Shown one piece after another: positions 16,100-24,203 of a stretch of 56,209 nucleotides of DNA. The stretch's first letter is position 1; every line of letters starts with the position of its first letter. The DNA comes from Akkermansia sp. (GTDB lineage Bacteria; Verrucomicrobiota; Verrucomicrobiia; Verrucomicrobiales; Akkermansiaceae): NCBI GenBank assembly GCA_017472085.1, contig JAFUQZ010000018.1, forward strand, positions 1-56,209. The letters run 5' to 3'. Made by a program: the position numbers and the translations under genes. The notes under the pieces are model-generated. The model was given only the letters and a program-made list of their open reading frames with translations. It was not told the DNA's origin and did not search any database.

Positions 16100-16139
16100 C
16101 GGCACTGTCTTTCCCTCGGGAAACGATGGTGCCGTTTTT
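16100..16139 (+). terminator. Terminator after the 34-residue gene
   Basis: The stem CGGCAC / GTGCCG with an inner TTTCC / GGAAA stem is followed by TTTTT. Confidence 0.85.
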
Positions 16140-16179
16140 ACATTGTCGCATCAGTCGTGCAACATGACTTCAAAAGGGG

Positions 16180-16208
16180 TTGCCAAAGCCGTTTTCCGGG
16201 GGTAGAAT
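16180..16208 (+). promoter_or_regulatory. Promoter of the polysaccharide deacetylase gene (near leaderless)
   Basis: TTGCCA (16180-16185), 17-base spacer, TAGAAT (16203-16208), ending 9 bases before ATG 16218. Confidence 0.75.
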
Positions 16209-16217
16209 ACGCCCGTT

Positions 16218-17324
16218 ATGCGTGCGCGGATTGCCAGTATTATCGTATGTGGTTTGATTCTTCTGTCAGGTTCATCCTGCCAGCAGCAACAGCAGCCCAC
16301 CCCGGTTGCGACGGAAGTGATTACGGCAGAAACGGGTGCAAAAAAATCCCCCCGAAAGAAGCAGAAGAAAGTTGTATCCAAGTCCGTAGAGATGCCTGCT
16401 GCGCCCGATGCCGCCACAGTGGCGGCTGAGACGGCTGCTGCTGCGCGTATTGCCCCCAGGAGACCCGGCCTGCGCGTGTCGCGGGTGCAGACGCCGGAGA
16501 TGCTGGTGGCGCTTACCTTTGATGATGGCCCCAGCTCCGCCTATACGCCGAAAGTGCTGGATATTCTGAGTCGTCACGGAGCCAAGGGGACGTTCTTTGT
16601 GCTGGGAAGTAACGCAAAGCGTTGTTCCTCGATTGTGGCCAGGGCCGCGGCAGAGGGGCATGAAATCGGGGTTCACACCTGGAGTCACATCAACATGGCT
16701 CGCAGCAGTATGAGCAAGATAGACAGCGAGGTCAGCCGTACTTCCGATGTGATTTGCTCCATTACGGGAAAAATGCCTGTTGTGATGCGCCCTCCCTACG
16801 GAGCAACCACCGCCGGCATAGTCAATCGCATGTACCGGCAATACGGTATGCGTTCCATCATGTGGGATGTCGATACGCAGGACTGGAGAAAACCCGGCGT
16901 GTCTACCGTTATCAACCGTGCCGTGAACAGGGCAAGACCCGGTTCGATTATTCTGGTGCATGATATTCACGCCTCAACTCTTGCGGCCATTGAGGGCATT
17001 GTGACGGGGCTGCAGGCGCGAGGATTCCGGCTGGTGACGGTTTCTCAGCTGATGGCCAGTGTCGGTGTGCATGAGACGGCAAATGGTTCTTCTGCGGCTG
17101 CGCCGGGTGCTGTGGAGGTGGTTCCCTCTGCTGCACCGGCTGTGGAGGTGCCTGCTGTGGTGCCGGAGACGCCTTCTGCGGAAACGCTTCCTGCGCCAGC
17201 GCCGGAAGCCCTGCCCGTGACGTCGTCTCCCGGGGCGGAGATACCGGCGCCAGCTGTGGAATCGATACCCGCCGTGCCGTCAGCCCCTGTGTCGACGACC
17301 GAAGTGGGCGTTCCCGCATTGTAA
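16218..17324 (+). CDS. Lipoprotein polysaccharide deacetylase (NodB homology, CE4)
   Basis: This is a 368-residue envelope esterase that probably removes acetyl groups from peptidoglycan or another N-acetylated glycan. The signal peptide ends in a lipobox (LLSGSSC, Cys 21), followed by a basic, Ala-rich linker to about residue 90. The NodB domain has all five CE4 motifs: TFDDGP (catalytic and metal Asp), HTWSH (metal His pair), RPPYG, DTQDW and LVHDI. The last ~85 residues form a Pro/Ala/Val-rich tail of repeated PA-V-E-P blocks, a likely disordered wall or surface spacer. cobA/hemD follows after 21 bases. Confidence 0.92.
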   Translation: MRARIASIIVCGLILLSGSSCQQQQQPTPVATEVITAETGAKKSPRKKQKKVVSKSVEMPAAPDAATVAAETAAAARIAPRRPGLRVSRVQTPEMLVALTFDDGPSSAYTPKVLDILSRHGAKGTFFVLGSNAKRCSSIVARAAAEGHEIGVHTWSHINMARSSMSKIDSEVSRTSDVICSITGKMPVVMRPPYGATTAGIVNRMYRQYGMRSIMWDVDTQDWRKPGVSTVINRAVNRARPGSIILVHDIHASTLAAIEGIVTGLQARGFRLVTVSQLMASVGVHETANGSSAAAPGAVEVVPSAAPAVEVPAVVPETPSAETLPAPAPEALPVTSSPGAEIPAPAVESIPAVPSAPVSTTEVGVPAL

Positions 17325-17345
17325 AACGCGAAAGAAAGTTATCTT

Positions 17346-18884
17346 ATGTGTGCTGCTGAACCGAAGAAAGGCAAGGTTTATCTGATAGGTGCCGGACCGG
17401 GTGACCCCGGATTGATGACACTACGGGGGAAAGAACTGTTGGAGCAGGCAGATTGTCTCGTCTATGATGCTTTGGTGGCTCCGGCCCTGTTCGCATGGCT
17501 CAAACCCGGGTGTGAACGGATTTTCGTGGGGAAGAGAGCCGGTAATCATGCCATGCCGCAGGAAGAGATGAACCGCCTGCTGGTGGAATGTGCCTCCCGG
17601 TACGACTGTACTGTCCGCCTCAAAGGGGGCGACCCTTATGTATTCGGGCGTGGCGGCGAAGAAGGCATGGCTTTGCGGGAGGCCGGGGTGCCCTTTGAGG
17701 TGGTGCCGGGAATCAGCTCTGCGATTGCCGGCCCCGCAGCCGCCGGAATCCCGGTGACGCACCGTGGTATCTGCACACAGTTCACGGTATTCACGGGGCA
17801 TGAGGGCAAGGGAAAGACCGAGTCACAGCTGGATATCCGTGGGATTGCGGCTGCAAACGGCACGAAAATCATGCTGATGGGGATGAGCAGCCTGCGGGAG
17901 ACGATGACGGCGCTGATAGAGGCCGGACAGGCGGGCTCTACTCCTGCCGCCGCTGTTCAGTGGGCGGCTACGGCGCGTCAGAAATACGTGTGTGCCACCG
18001 TTGCCTCGCTGGCAGATGCCGTTGATGCGGCCGGGCTGGGGGCTCCGGCGGTGGTGGTTATCGGCGAAGTGGTGAATCTTTCTCCCGTGCTGGACTGGCG
18101 CAGTTCTCTGCCTCTTGCCGGGAAGCGGATTGTCGTTACCCGCACACGCGAACAGGCCGGGGAGCTTTCCCACCGGCTTGCAGCCATGGGGGCAGATGTC
18201 ATGGAATTGCCTACGATTCGCATAGCACCTCCCTCTGACAAGCGTGACTTCGCCGAGGCGGTGGTTGACAGCCCTCACTATGATTGGCTCATATTCTCCA
18301 GTCCCAACGGAGTGAAGAAATTCTTTCAGGCATTCTTTGCCGTCTATGAGGATATCCGCGAGCTGGGCGGCGCGCGTCTGGCCGCCATCGGCGCCGGTAC
18401 TGCGGCCGAGCTGAAAAAGTTTGGCCTGATGGTGGATGTGATGCCGAAGAAAGCTGTTGCAGAGGAATTGATTGCCGAGTTTGACCGAAAGGCGGATGAG
18501 TTCGGCGGCGTGGCGCATTGCACCATGCTGTGGGTGCACAGTGAGCAGAGCCGGCGAGTCATCCATGATGAGCTGATGAAACGGCACGCGATTGTTGACG
18601 AATGCATTGCCTACAGCACCGTCCCGGAAACGGAGGATCTGTCCGGCAGTCGTAAGCGTCTGCTGGAGGAAGGCGCGGATATCATCACCTTTACCAGCTC
18701 CGGCACGGTTCGCCATTTCATGGACCTGCAGATACCGCTGCCGGAATCCTGCCGCATTGTCAGCATCGGCCCGGTGACATCGGCCACCCTGGCAGAATAC
18801 GGCCTGAAGCCGGATATGGAAGCGCCCCTGCATACCATCCCCAGTCTGGTGGAGACCATCATCAAACTTGCCGCAGCGAAATGA
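17346..18884 (+). CDS. cobA/hemD: Fused uroporphyrinogen-III C-methyltransferase / uroporphyrinogen-III synthase
   Basis: This 512-residue bifunctional enzyme makes uroporphyrinogen III and methylates it at C2 and C7 to precorrin-2, the branch to siroheme and cobalamin. The SUMT domain spans about residues 9-250: VYLIGAGPGDPGLMTLRG, VRLKGGDPYVFGRGGEE, and the PGISSAIAGPAAAGIPVTHR region. The HemD domain spans about 258-510: GKRIVVTRTREQAGELS, FSSPNGVKKFF, FTSSGTVRHF. Its stop overlaps hemA (ATGA), so the two are translationally coupled. Confidence 0.95.
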   Translation: MCAAEPKKGKVYLIGAGPGDPGLMTLRGKELLEQADCLVYDALVAPALFAWLKPGCERIFVGKRAGNHAMPQEEMNRLLVECASRYDCTVRLKGGDPYVFGRGGEEGMALREAGVPFEVVPGISSAIAGPAAAGIPVTHRGICTQFTVFTGHEGKGKTESQLDIRGIAAANGTKIMLMGMSSLRETMTALIEAGQAGSTPAAAVQWAATARQKYVCATVASLADAVDAAGLGAPAVVVIGEVVNLSPVLDWRSSLPLAGKRIVVTRTREQAGELSHRLAAMGADVMELPTIRIAPPSDKRDFAEAVVDSPHYDWLIFSSPNGVKKFFQAFFAVYEDIRELGGARLAAIGAGTAAELKKFGLMVDVMPKKAVAEELIAEFDRKADEFGGVAHCTMLWVHSEQSRRVIHDELMKRHAIVDECIAYSTVPETEDLSGSRKRLLEEGADIITFTSSGTVRHFMDLQIPLPESCRIVSIGPVTSATLAEYGLKPDMEAPLHTIPSLVETIIKLAAAK

Positions 18885-19933
18885 CGGAGGATGTATCGGT
18901 GCCGGGTATGTACTGTCTGGGGGTGAATTATCGCACCTCAACGGTAGCTGTTCGGGAGCGCTTTGCGGTAACCAGAGCCCGAGTGCCGGAGGCGGTGGCG
19001 AAGCTTCACCGTCTTCCCGGTGTTGATGAGTGTGTGTTGCTCTCCACCTGCAATCGCACGGAAATATATTATTGGACGACGAATCCGGCTACTGCCCGGG
19101 TATCCATCTTGTCTGCTTTCCTCGGCGATGAATACACCGAACAGGCAGATTCCTGTTTCTGCTGCTACGAAGGAGAGGTGGCCCTGGCGCATCTGGCCTG
19201 TGTGGCGGGTGGCCTGGATTCCATGGTGGTGGGCGAAACGGAGATTTTCGGGCAGCTGAAGGAGGCCTACCACGTAGCACTACAGGCCGGGACAACGGCA
19301 GCGTGTTCCAATCGGGTTTTTCAGCAGGTGTTCACCATAGGAAAGAAAATCCGCAGCTCCTCCCGCATCACGGCCGGCCCGACCTCGGTGGGCGCGGCTG
19401 CCGTTCAGCTGGCCCAGGATTGCTTCGGTGAACTCTCCGGCGTCAGTGTGTTGGTCGTCGGAGCAGGGGAAGTGGCACGGACAACCGCCCAGAGCCTCAA
19501 ATCCAGAGGCGCAGAGAGTATTTTTGTGGCCAATCGTTCCTATGACAGAGCGGTGGATCTGGCCTCCGTTGTTGGTGGCAAAGTGGTGAGATTCTCGGAA
19601 TGGTTGCCCTATCTGGAGCATATAGACATCGTCATCGTTTCCACGGCTGCACCCGTGTATGTGGTAACGCCTGATGTGCTGCGGCAGGTTCAGCAAATCC
19701 GAAAAAGACCGCTTTTCCTGGTGGATTTGTCCGTTCCCCGAAATGTGGACCCGGAGTGCGGTGCGGTTGCAGATGTGCATCTGTACGATATGGATGCCAT
19801 GGAAAAACTGACGGCCGAAACCCGTGCCCTCAGACAGGCTGAGGTTGCCGGTTGCCAATCACTGGTGCAGGCCTGGGTGGAGGAAAATCGACTGAGCTTG
19901 CTGGAAAATCACAGATTTTTCGCAGGTAAATAA
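18881..19933 (+). CDS. hemA: Glutamyl-tRNA reductase
   Basis: HemA reduces glutamyl-tRNA to glutamate-1-semialdehyde, the first committed step of C5 tetrapyrrole synthesis. Diagnostic parts are LGVNYRTSTVAVRERFAV, the catalytic Cys in LLSTCNRTEIYY (C57), GGLDSMVVGETEIFGQLK, the NADPH-binding VLVVGAGEVA, FVANRS, and FLVDLSVPRNVDP. At 350 residues it is shorter than the E. coli enzyme (418) and lacks most of the C-terminal dimerisation domain, as do some HemA proteins outside the Proteobacteria. It overlaps the stop of cobA/hemD by 4 bases. Confidence 0.95.
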   Translation: MTEDVSVPGMYCLGVNYRTSTVAVRERFAVTRARVPEAVAKLHRLPGVDECVLLSTCNRTEIYYWTTNPATARVSILSAFLGDEYTEQADSCFCCYEGEVALAHLACVAGGLDSMVVGETEIFGQLKEAYHVALQAGTTAACSNRVFQQVFTIGKKIRSSSRITAGPTSVGAAAVQLAQDCFGELSGVSVLVVGAGEVARTTAQSLKSRGAESIFVANRSYDRAVDLASVVGGKVVRFSEWLPYLEHIDIVIVSTAAPVYVVTPDVLRQVQQIRKRPLFLVDLSVPRNVDPECGAVADVHLYDMDAMEKLTAETRALRQAEVAGCQSLVQAWVEENRLSLLENHRFFAGK

Positions 19934-20046
19934 TTATTGGGGGCAGTAAGTGGTTGAATTTGAGTGGCCGATAAAATCTTTCAACTTTTTTTGAACTTTT
20001 TCTGCAACAAATTAGTCTACCACTTAGCACTTATCGGATTTGTCGT

Positions 20047-20598
20047 ATGGATTCTCGCAAAAAAGATGAAAAGGGAGAGGCTCAGCTGTTGATGCTGCTC
20101 GCTTCGTTGAAGGTGGAAGCAACACCTGAGGCGAACTTCGAGGAGCGCTTTCTGTACGACTTCCATGAGAGAGTTGCGAGGGAGACGGTGTGCTGTCCGG
20201 CCCACCAGCGCGTGTGGGAGCATTTGATGCAGATTCTGCATAATTTCGGTAAACGTAAGCTCGTTTTCGGTGCGTCCACCCTCGGTGTCGGCGCCTTGAC
20301 CATGGGGTACATGATAGTTCCCTCATCCACGGATGACAGCACCAACCCCAGAGTGTTGGTGGCCAAGCGTTTTGATGATGCCGTTTCCTCGCTTGTTCCC
20401 GGGTTGACAAAGGATTGCGGCGCCTGTACCAGCATTCGGATAGATGGTTTTGATGCGGACGCATCGGACGAGCTGCTGGGCTCTGTCGGGCAAAATGGAG
20501 TGTTCGGTTATCAGGAATCCACAAATGAGAGCGTGGATGCCGATTACTTCCTGTATTCTGAGCGCTCCCCGTTGATGAACTTCCCGTATTCTTATTGA
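20047..20598 (+). CDS. Single-pass membrane protein of unknown function
   Basis: This is a 183-residue protein. The cytoplasmic N-terminal ~70 residues are charged and helical (DSRKKDEKGEAQLL...NFEERFLYDFHERVARE), reminiscent of anti-sigma-like membrane proteins, though no zinc motif is complete (only CC...H). One transmembrane segment follows at about residues 75-95 (LVFGASTLGVGALTMGYMIV). The C-terminal ~85 residues would be periplasmic, with a Cys pair (DCGAC) and a Tyr/Ser/Pro-rich end. It lies between hemA and a frameshifted secreted-protein gene. I cannot assign a function. Confidence 0.6.
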   Translation: MDSRKKDEKGEAQLLMLLASLKVEATPEANFEERFLYDFHERVARETVCCPAHQRVWEHLMQILHNFGKRKLVFGASTLGVGALTMGYMIVPSSTDDSTNPRVLVAKRFDDAVSSLVPGLTKDCGACTSIRIDGFDADASDELLGSVGQNGVFGYQESTNESVDADYFLYSERSPLMNFPYSY

Positions 20599-20643
20599 TG
20601 GCATCTGTTGCCCGGATGAGGTCAGCAGATAATTGCATTGATA

Positions 20644-21259
20644 ATGAAAACATGGTTGAACCTCCTGTTGGCCGTTGCCGTTTTGGTGGCAGGCTTCGGG
20701 ATGGTTTACTCGGCAAAAAAAACGGCTGGTTACTTTTACGTTCGGTAATCCCCACGCCTCCTGGTTTTTACGGGTCTGTGGAGAAGATGCGGAAAAATTG
20801 TGGTGGCGGTATACCGCGGACGGTGAATTGGACAGGCGGTGGAAGCGCGAGGGGGCGTTGTATTCCCTGACATTGCCGATGGGTCATACTTACAGCATCA
20901 ACACAGTAGAGGACAAAGACAGGAATCTCGGAACGGATTTCAGCCTCCGCATAGATGAGGAGGGGCGATGCTCCCTTGTTTTTCCCGGAGGAGAAGCGGA
21001 TCGGTGGAACGGCGAGTGCCGGCGGTGGGTAATCAAGGATAAGAGGGTCGTGGAAAGTTTGCGCCGCCGGTTGGTGGGCGTGAACCGCATGGCTCGGGAG
21101 GAAATTGCAGCTCTTGCCGCAGAGCTGGCAGAGTCAGAGAGAGAGCTTGCCGGTGATACCGTTCCCATAGACTCGGAGGTATTGGTGCTGTTTTTGCCAT
21201 TGCCTGCCGATGTGATGCAGCTGGGCATTCTTCCGTTCCTGTGCATCAGCAGACCATAA
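20644..21259 (+). pseudogene. Secreted/anchored protein gene interrupted by a frameshift in an A8 run
   Basis: Frame 1 from ATG 20644 encodes a clean signal anchor (MKTWLNLLLAVAVLVAGFGM, then VYSAKK) and stops after 34 codons. The next frame carries about 180 codons of normal-looking protein (TFGNPHASWFLRVCGEDAEK onward) to 21259. The two join exactly if the A8 tract at 20715-20722 had 7 A residues, giving VYSAKKRLVTFTFGNPHASW. The restored protein would be about 204 residues: a signal or anchor, a beta-rich middle (residues 26-110) and a helical Glu/Ala/Leu-rich segment (about 130-165). I know no family. It could be a real mutation, a phase-variable tract, or an assembly error. Confidence 0.7.
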
Positions 21260-21300
21260 GGGGCAAATCTTCGTGTTTTTTTTGCGAGGGCGCATGGCAA

Positions 21301-21331
21301 AACGCTCCCGAGGTATTTCCTCGGGAGCGTT
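21301..21331 (-). terminator. Terminator of the acetyl-CoA synthetase gene
   Basis: The perfect 13-bp stem AACGCTCCCGAGG / CCTCGGGAGCGTT with a 5-base loop is followed by TTTT on the minus strand. It also faces the upstream plus-strand gene. Confidence 0.9.
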
Positions 21332-21354
21332 GAGAGTTTATGGAGTTGAGACGA

Positions 21355-23436
21355 TTACTTGAGAATCATCTTGAAGTCCACGACGACGGCGCGGTCGGCG
21401 GTGACGAGGACGGGGTTACCGTCGATGGCGGTGATTTCGGGAATCTCCAGGACGAGCTTCTGCACCTTCTGCAGGGTGTCCGCCAGGGGGCCGACAGCCT
21501 TCGGAGCTTCGCCGCGAACGCCGTTGAGGATGACGCCGACTTTGGTCTCCTTAATCATGTCAGAGAAGTCATCGGTGGGCAGGATGCGCATGGTGGTGTC
21601 GCGCATCACCTCGGTGTAGACGCCGCCGGTGCCGAATACCATGACGCGGCCGAAGTTCTTGTCGCTGTTCACGCCGATGATGGTTTCGGTGGCCTTGGTA
21701 ATCATCTCCTGGATGAGGACGGAAGCGCCCTTGAGCTGGAACTTCTCGATGGAACCCCAGAGGCCGCTCCAAGCTTCCTCGAAGGAGGCCTCATCTGCGA
21801 TGTTGAGGTAGATGCCCTTCATCTCCGTCTTGTGCAGGGCGTCCGGAGCGGAGAGCTTGAGCACGACGGGGTTCGGGAAGAGGGTCTTGCAGAAGGCAAG
21901 AGCCTCAGCCTTGTCGGTGAAGTTGCCGCACTTCGGATAGTCGATGCCATAGTGATCCATGAGCATGTTGACTGTCTCCTGGGGCAGGGAGGCGAGGCCG
22001 GCTTCCTTGGCTTCGGTGATGGCTGCCTTGATGTTGGCGGGCACTTCTCCCACCTCACAGGTGGCAAGCTTCTTGCCGCGGAAGGCCATCTGCGCCTTGA
22101 GCAGACCGAGCAGACGCACGATATCGGCGGGATAGTCGTAGTTGAGAATCTTGGCCTGATTGAGCAGGACGCGACCCTCGTCCACACGGGCGCCACCCAC
22201 AAAGGAGCAGTAGATGTTCACGTTCGGGAACTCGGGAGCCACGCGAATGACGGCTTCGGCGGTGCCGGGGCAGTCGGTGACGCGCTGCGGGGTGAGGAGC
22301 ACGAGGATGTTCTTGTACTCACCGCTCTCGCAGAGAACGCGCAGCGCGGCTTCATAGCGGTCTGCCTTGGCATCGCCCACCACGTCGATGGGGTTGCCGA
22401 GGGAGGCCTCCGGGGTGAGGACGGCGCGCAGGGCTTCGGTGGTCTTCTCGCTGGGGCGGGCCAGATCCAGCCCGGCTTCTTCGCAGAGGTCGGAGGTGAG
22501 CACGCCCACACCGCCGGCGTTGGTGAGCACGGCCACCTGGCCGTCAAACTCATTGTGGTTGCAGTACTGCAGCACCTCCAGCAGGCCGAAGAGCTCGCGG
22601 TCGTTGTAGGCCTGGATGGCACCGGCACCCTGAAGAGCCATCTCCAGTACGCGGTAGTTCGGAGCCAGAGAACCGGTGTGGGAGAGGGAGGCAGCCTGAG
22701 CCTTGGCGCTCTTGCCGGGCTCCATAATCACGCAGGGCTTGGTGTCGGACACTTCCTTGATGACCTTGAGGAATTCCTTACCGTTCTTGAGGGATTCCAG
22801 ATAGAAGACGAAAGCGTTGGTGTTCGGGTCGTCCTTGAGGGCGGCCAGGAGCCTGTCCTCGCCCATGACGGCTTTGTTGCCGATGGAGATGAAGTGGGAG
22901 AAACCGATGCCCTTGCCGGCGGCCCAGTCCATGATGGCGGAGCAGTACGCGCCGGACTGAGATACGAAGGCCACGTTGCCCTTGGCGGGGAAGCCATCGG
23001 CGAACGAGGCGTTCACGTTGTCGAACGTGGAGATGTGACCAAGGCAGTTCGGCCCCAGCAGGTTGATGCCGTTGTCCAGACACTTCTGAGCGATGCGCTG
23101 CTCGAGCTCTTTCTCGCCAACCTCAGCGAATCCGGCAGTAATGATGGAGATGTTCTTGGTGCCGTTGGCAACGCAGGCATCTATGACGGGCTCGGTGAAG
23201 CGGGCAGGCACGAGGATGACCACCAGATCCATGGGCTCAGGCAGGGCTTCTACGCTGGCGTAGCAGGGCTTGCCGAGGAGCTCCTGACCGGCCATCTTGG
23301 GGTTCACACCATAGAGGTTGCCTTTGTAATCAGCGTCAATGATGTTCTTGAATACAACAGCCCCCAGCTTGGAGGCATCGGCAGAAACGCCGACCACAGC
23401 GATGCTCTTCGGATTGAAGAATGTTTCGAGTGACAT
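21355..23436 (-). CDS. Acetate-CoA ligase, ADP-forming (fused alpha and beta subunits)
   Basis: This 693-residue NDP-forming acyl-CoA synthetase converts acetyl-CoA, ADP and Pi to acetate, CoA and ATP. It gives substrate-level ATP during fermentation. Domain order: CoA-binding Rossmann domain (residues 1-125, FFNPKSIAVVGVSADASKLG), ligase-CoA domains (about 150-460) with the phosphohistidine region SLSHTGSLAPNYR and LTNAGGVGVLTSD, and an ATP-grasp domain (about 480-693; PVVLKLSAPDALHKTEMKG, EMITKATETIIGV, VFGTGGVYTEV). Propionyl-CoA could also be a substrate. It has its own promoter and terminator. Confidence 0.93.
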   Translation of the reverse strand: MSLETFFNPKSIAVVGVSADASKLGAVVFKNIIDADYKGNLYGVNPKMAGQELLGKPCYASVEALPEPMDLVVILVPARFTEPVIDACVANGTKNISIITAGFAEVGEKELEQRIAQKCLDNGINLLGPNCLGHISTFDNVNASFADGFPAKGNVAFVSQSGAYCSAIMDWAAGKGIGFSHFISIGNKAVMGEDRLLAALKDDPNTNAFVFYLESLKNGKEFLKVIKEVSDTKPCVIMEPGKSAKAQAASLSHTGSLAPNYRVLEMALQGAGAIQAYNDRELFGLLEVLQYCNHNEFDGQVAVLTNAGGVGVLTSDLCEEAGLDLARPSEKTTEALRAVLTPEASLGNPIDVVGDAKADRYEAALRVLCESGEYKNILVLLTPQRVTDCPGTAEAVIRVAPEFPNVNIYCSFVGGARVDEGRVLLNQAKILNYDYPADIVRLLGLLKAQMAFRGKKLATCEVGEVPANIKAAITEAKEAGLASLPQETVNMLMDHYGIDYPKCGNFTDKAEALAFCKTLFPNPVVLKLSAPDALHKTEMKGIYLNIADEASFEEAWSGLWGSIEKFQLKGASVLIQEMITKATETIIGVNSDKNFGRVMVFGTGGVYTEVMRDTTMRILPTDDFSDMIKETKVGVILNGVRGEAPKAVGPLADTLQKVQKLVLEIPEITAIDGNPVLVTADRAVVVDFKMILK

Positions 23437-23489
23437 GGTATTGGTTTGGTTAATTAGTAGAAAGTATTAGCCGACACGGCCACATGGGC

Positions 23490-23518
23490 ATTCTAGCACT
23501 CCGGTCTTTTAATTGCAA
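23490..23518 (-). promoter_or_regulatory. Promoter of the ADP-forming acetyl-CoA synthetase gene
   Basis: On the minus strand: TTGCAA (23518-23513), 17-base spacer, TAGAAT (23495-23490). The leader is about 46 bases. Confidence 0.75.
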
Positions 23519-23537
23519 CCTTTTTCGGGGTAATCTC

Positions 23538-23566
23538 ATGCAAAAAATCGGTTTTTTCTGTAGAAT
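23538..23566 (+). promoter_or_regulatory. Plus-strand promoter of a candidate non-coding RNA
   Basis: ATGCAA (23538-23543), 17-base spacer, TAGAAT (23561-23566), facing into a 200-base stretch with no plausible gene. The predicted +1 is about 23573. Confidence 0.5.
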
Positions 23567-23572
23567 GGATGC

Positions 23573-23727
23573 GATTTATAAAGTTGGACGTAACTCTAGC
23601 TTGGGGTTCCTGCTGTCATGCCGATGAATTGAACCAGAGAGATTGGGGGATGTAGAGCAGCATGGTCGGGCCGTTGTACGACGGTTAGGATTACACTACC
23701 AAAAAGAGGAGGAGCCAACATTATCAG
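23573..23727 (+). ncRNA. Candidate structured RNA, about 155 nt
   Basis: The 336-base gap between two minus-strand genes contains no credible ORF. Downstream of the plus-strand promoter, bases 23578-23587 (ATAA-A-GTTGG) pair with 23715-23724 (CCAAC-A-TTAT) to close the ends of the putative RNA. Inside are GGTTC / GAACC (23605-23609 with 23631-23635) and a CCGTT-GTAC-GACGG hairpin (23671-23684). A single closing helix around branched hairpins in a stand-alone unit recalls 6S-like RNAs, but no conserved SRP, tmRNA or RNase P motif is present. Identity is unknown. Confidence 0.35.
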
Positions 23728-23772
23728 TACCGCCGGGTCGCAGGTGCATGATAGCGGTCTGCGAGTCGGTCA

Positions 23773-24195
23773 TCAGAAGTCAGCAGGCAGGGAGTCCATC
23801 CAGTTGTTCAGGATTTCCACGGCTGCGGCCTGGTCAATGATGGGCTTGAAGTTCCTGGCTTTTTTGCCTGCCTGGTGGAGTTTTTCCTGTGCAGCGGTAG
23901 TGGTCAGGAACTCATCCACATAGAGCAGGGGGAGCTCCGGCAGAGCGGTGCGGAGCTTCTCCCCGAATGCGCGCACCTTGGTGCAGGCTGTTCCCTCCGT
24001 TCCGTCCAGTCGCAGGGGAAGCCCCAGCACCAGAGTGCGGATGCCCTTCTGCTGCACCAGCTCACGGATGCGGGCGATGGGCTCCGTGTGCCGCAGGTGG
24101 ATGCTCTCCACGGGATGCGCCAGAATGCCGCAGGCATCCGTAGCCGCGATGCCGATGCGGGCTTCACCGTAGTCGATGCCGAGTGCCGGATGCAT
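23773..24195 (-). CDS. ruvX: Holliday junction resolvase-like protein / pre-16S rRNA nuclease YqgF
   Basis: This is a 140-residue RNase H-fold protein of the YqgF/RuvX family, which trims the 5' end of pre-16S rRNA in E. coli. Acidic active-site positions are visible: GIDYGEARIGIA (first Asp), LVLGLPLRLDGTEG, VDEFLTT (Glu) and IDQAAAVEIL (last Asp). It starts 8 bases after the manC stop on the minus strand, so manC and ruvX form an operon. It is followed by the non-coding region above. Confidence 0.92.
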   Translation of the reverse strand: MHPALGIDYGEARIGIAATDACGILAHPVESIHLRHTEPIARIRELVQQKGIRTLVLGLPLRLDGTEGTACTKVRAFGEKLRTALPELPLLYVDEFLTTTAAQEKLHQAGKKARNFKPIIDQAAAVEILNNWMDSLPADF

Positions 24196-24203
24196 GAAGG
24201 GGG

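Noticed and set aside
21340..23433. 697-codon open frame exactly antisense to the ADP-forming acetyl-CoA synthetase gene
   Set aside because: The sense strand encodes a complete, recognisable enzyme. The antisense frame is His/Gly/Glu-rich with no domain and arises from strong codon bias avoiding codons that give antisense stops.
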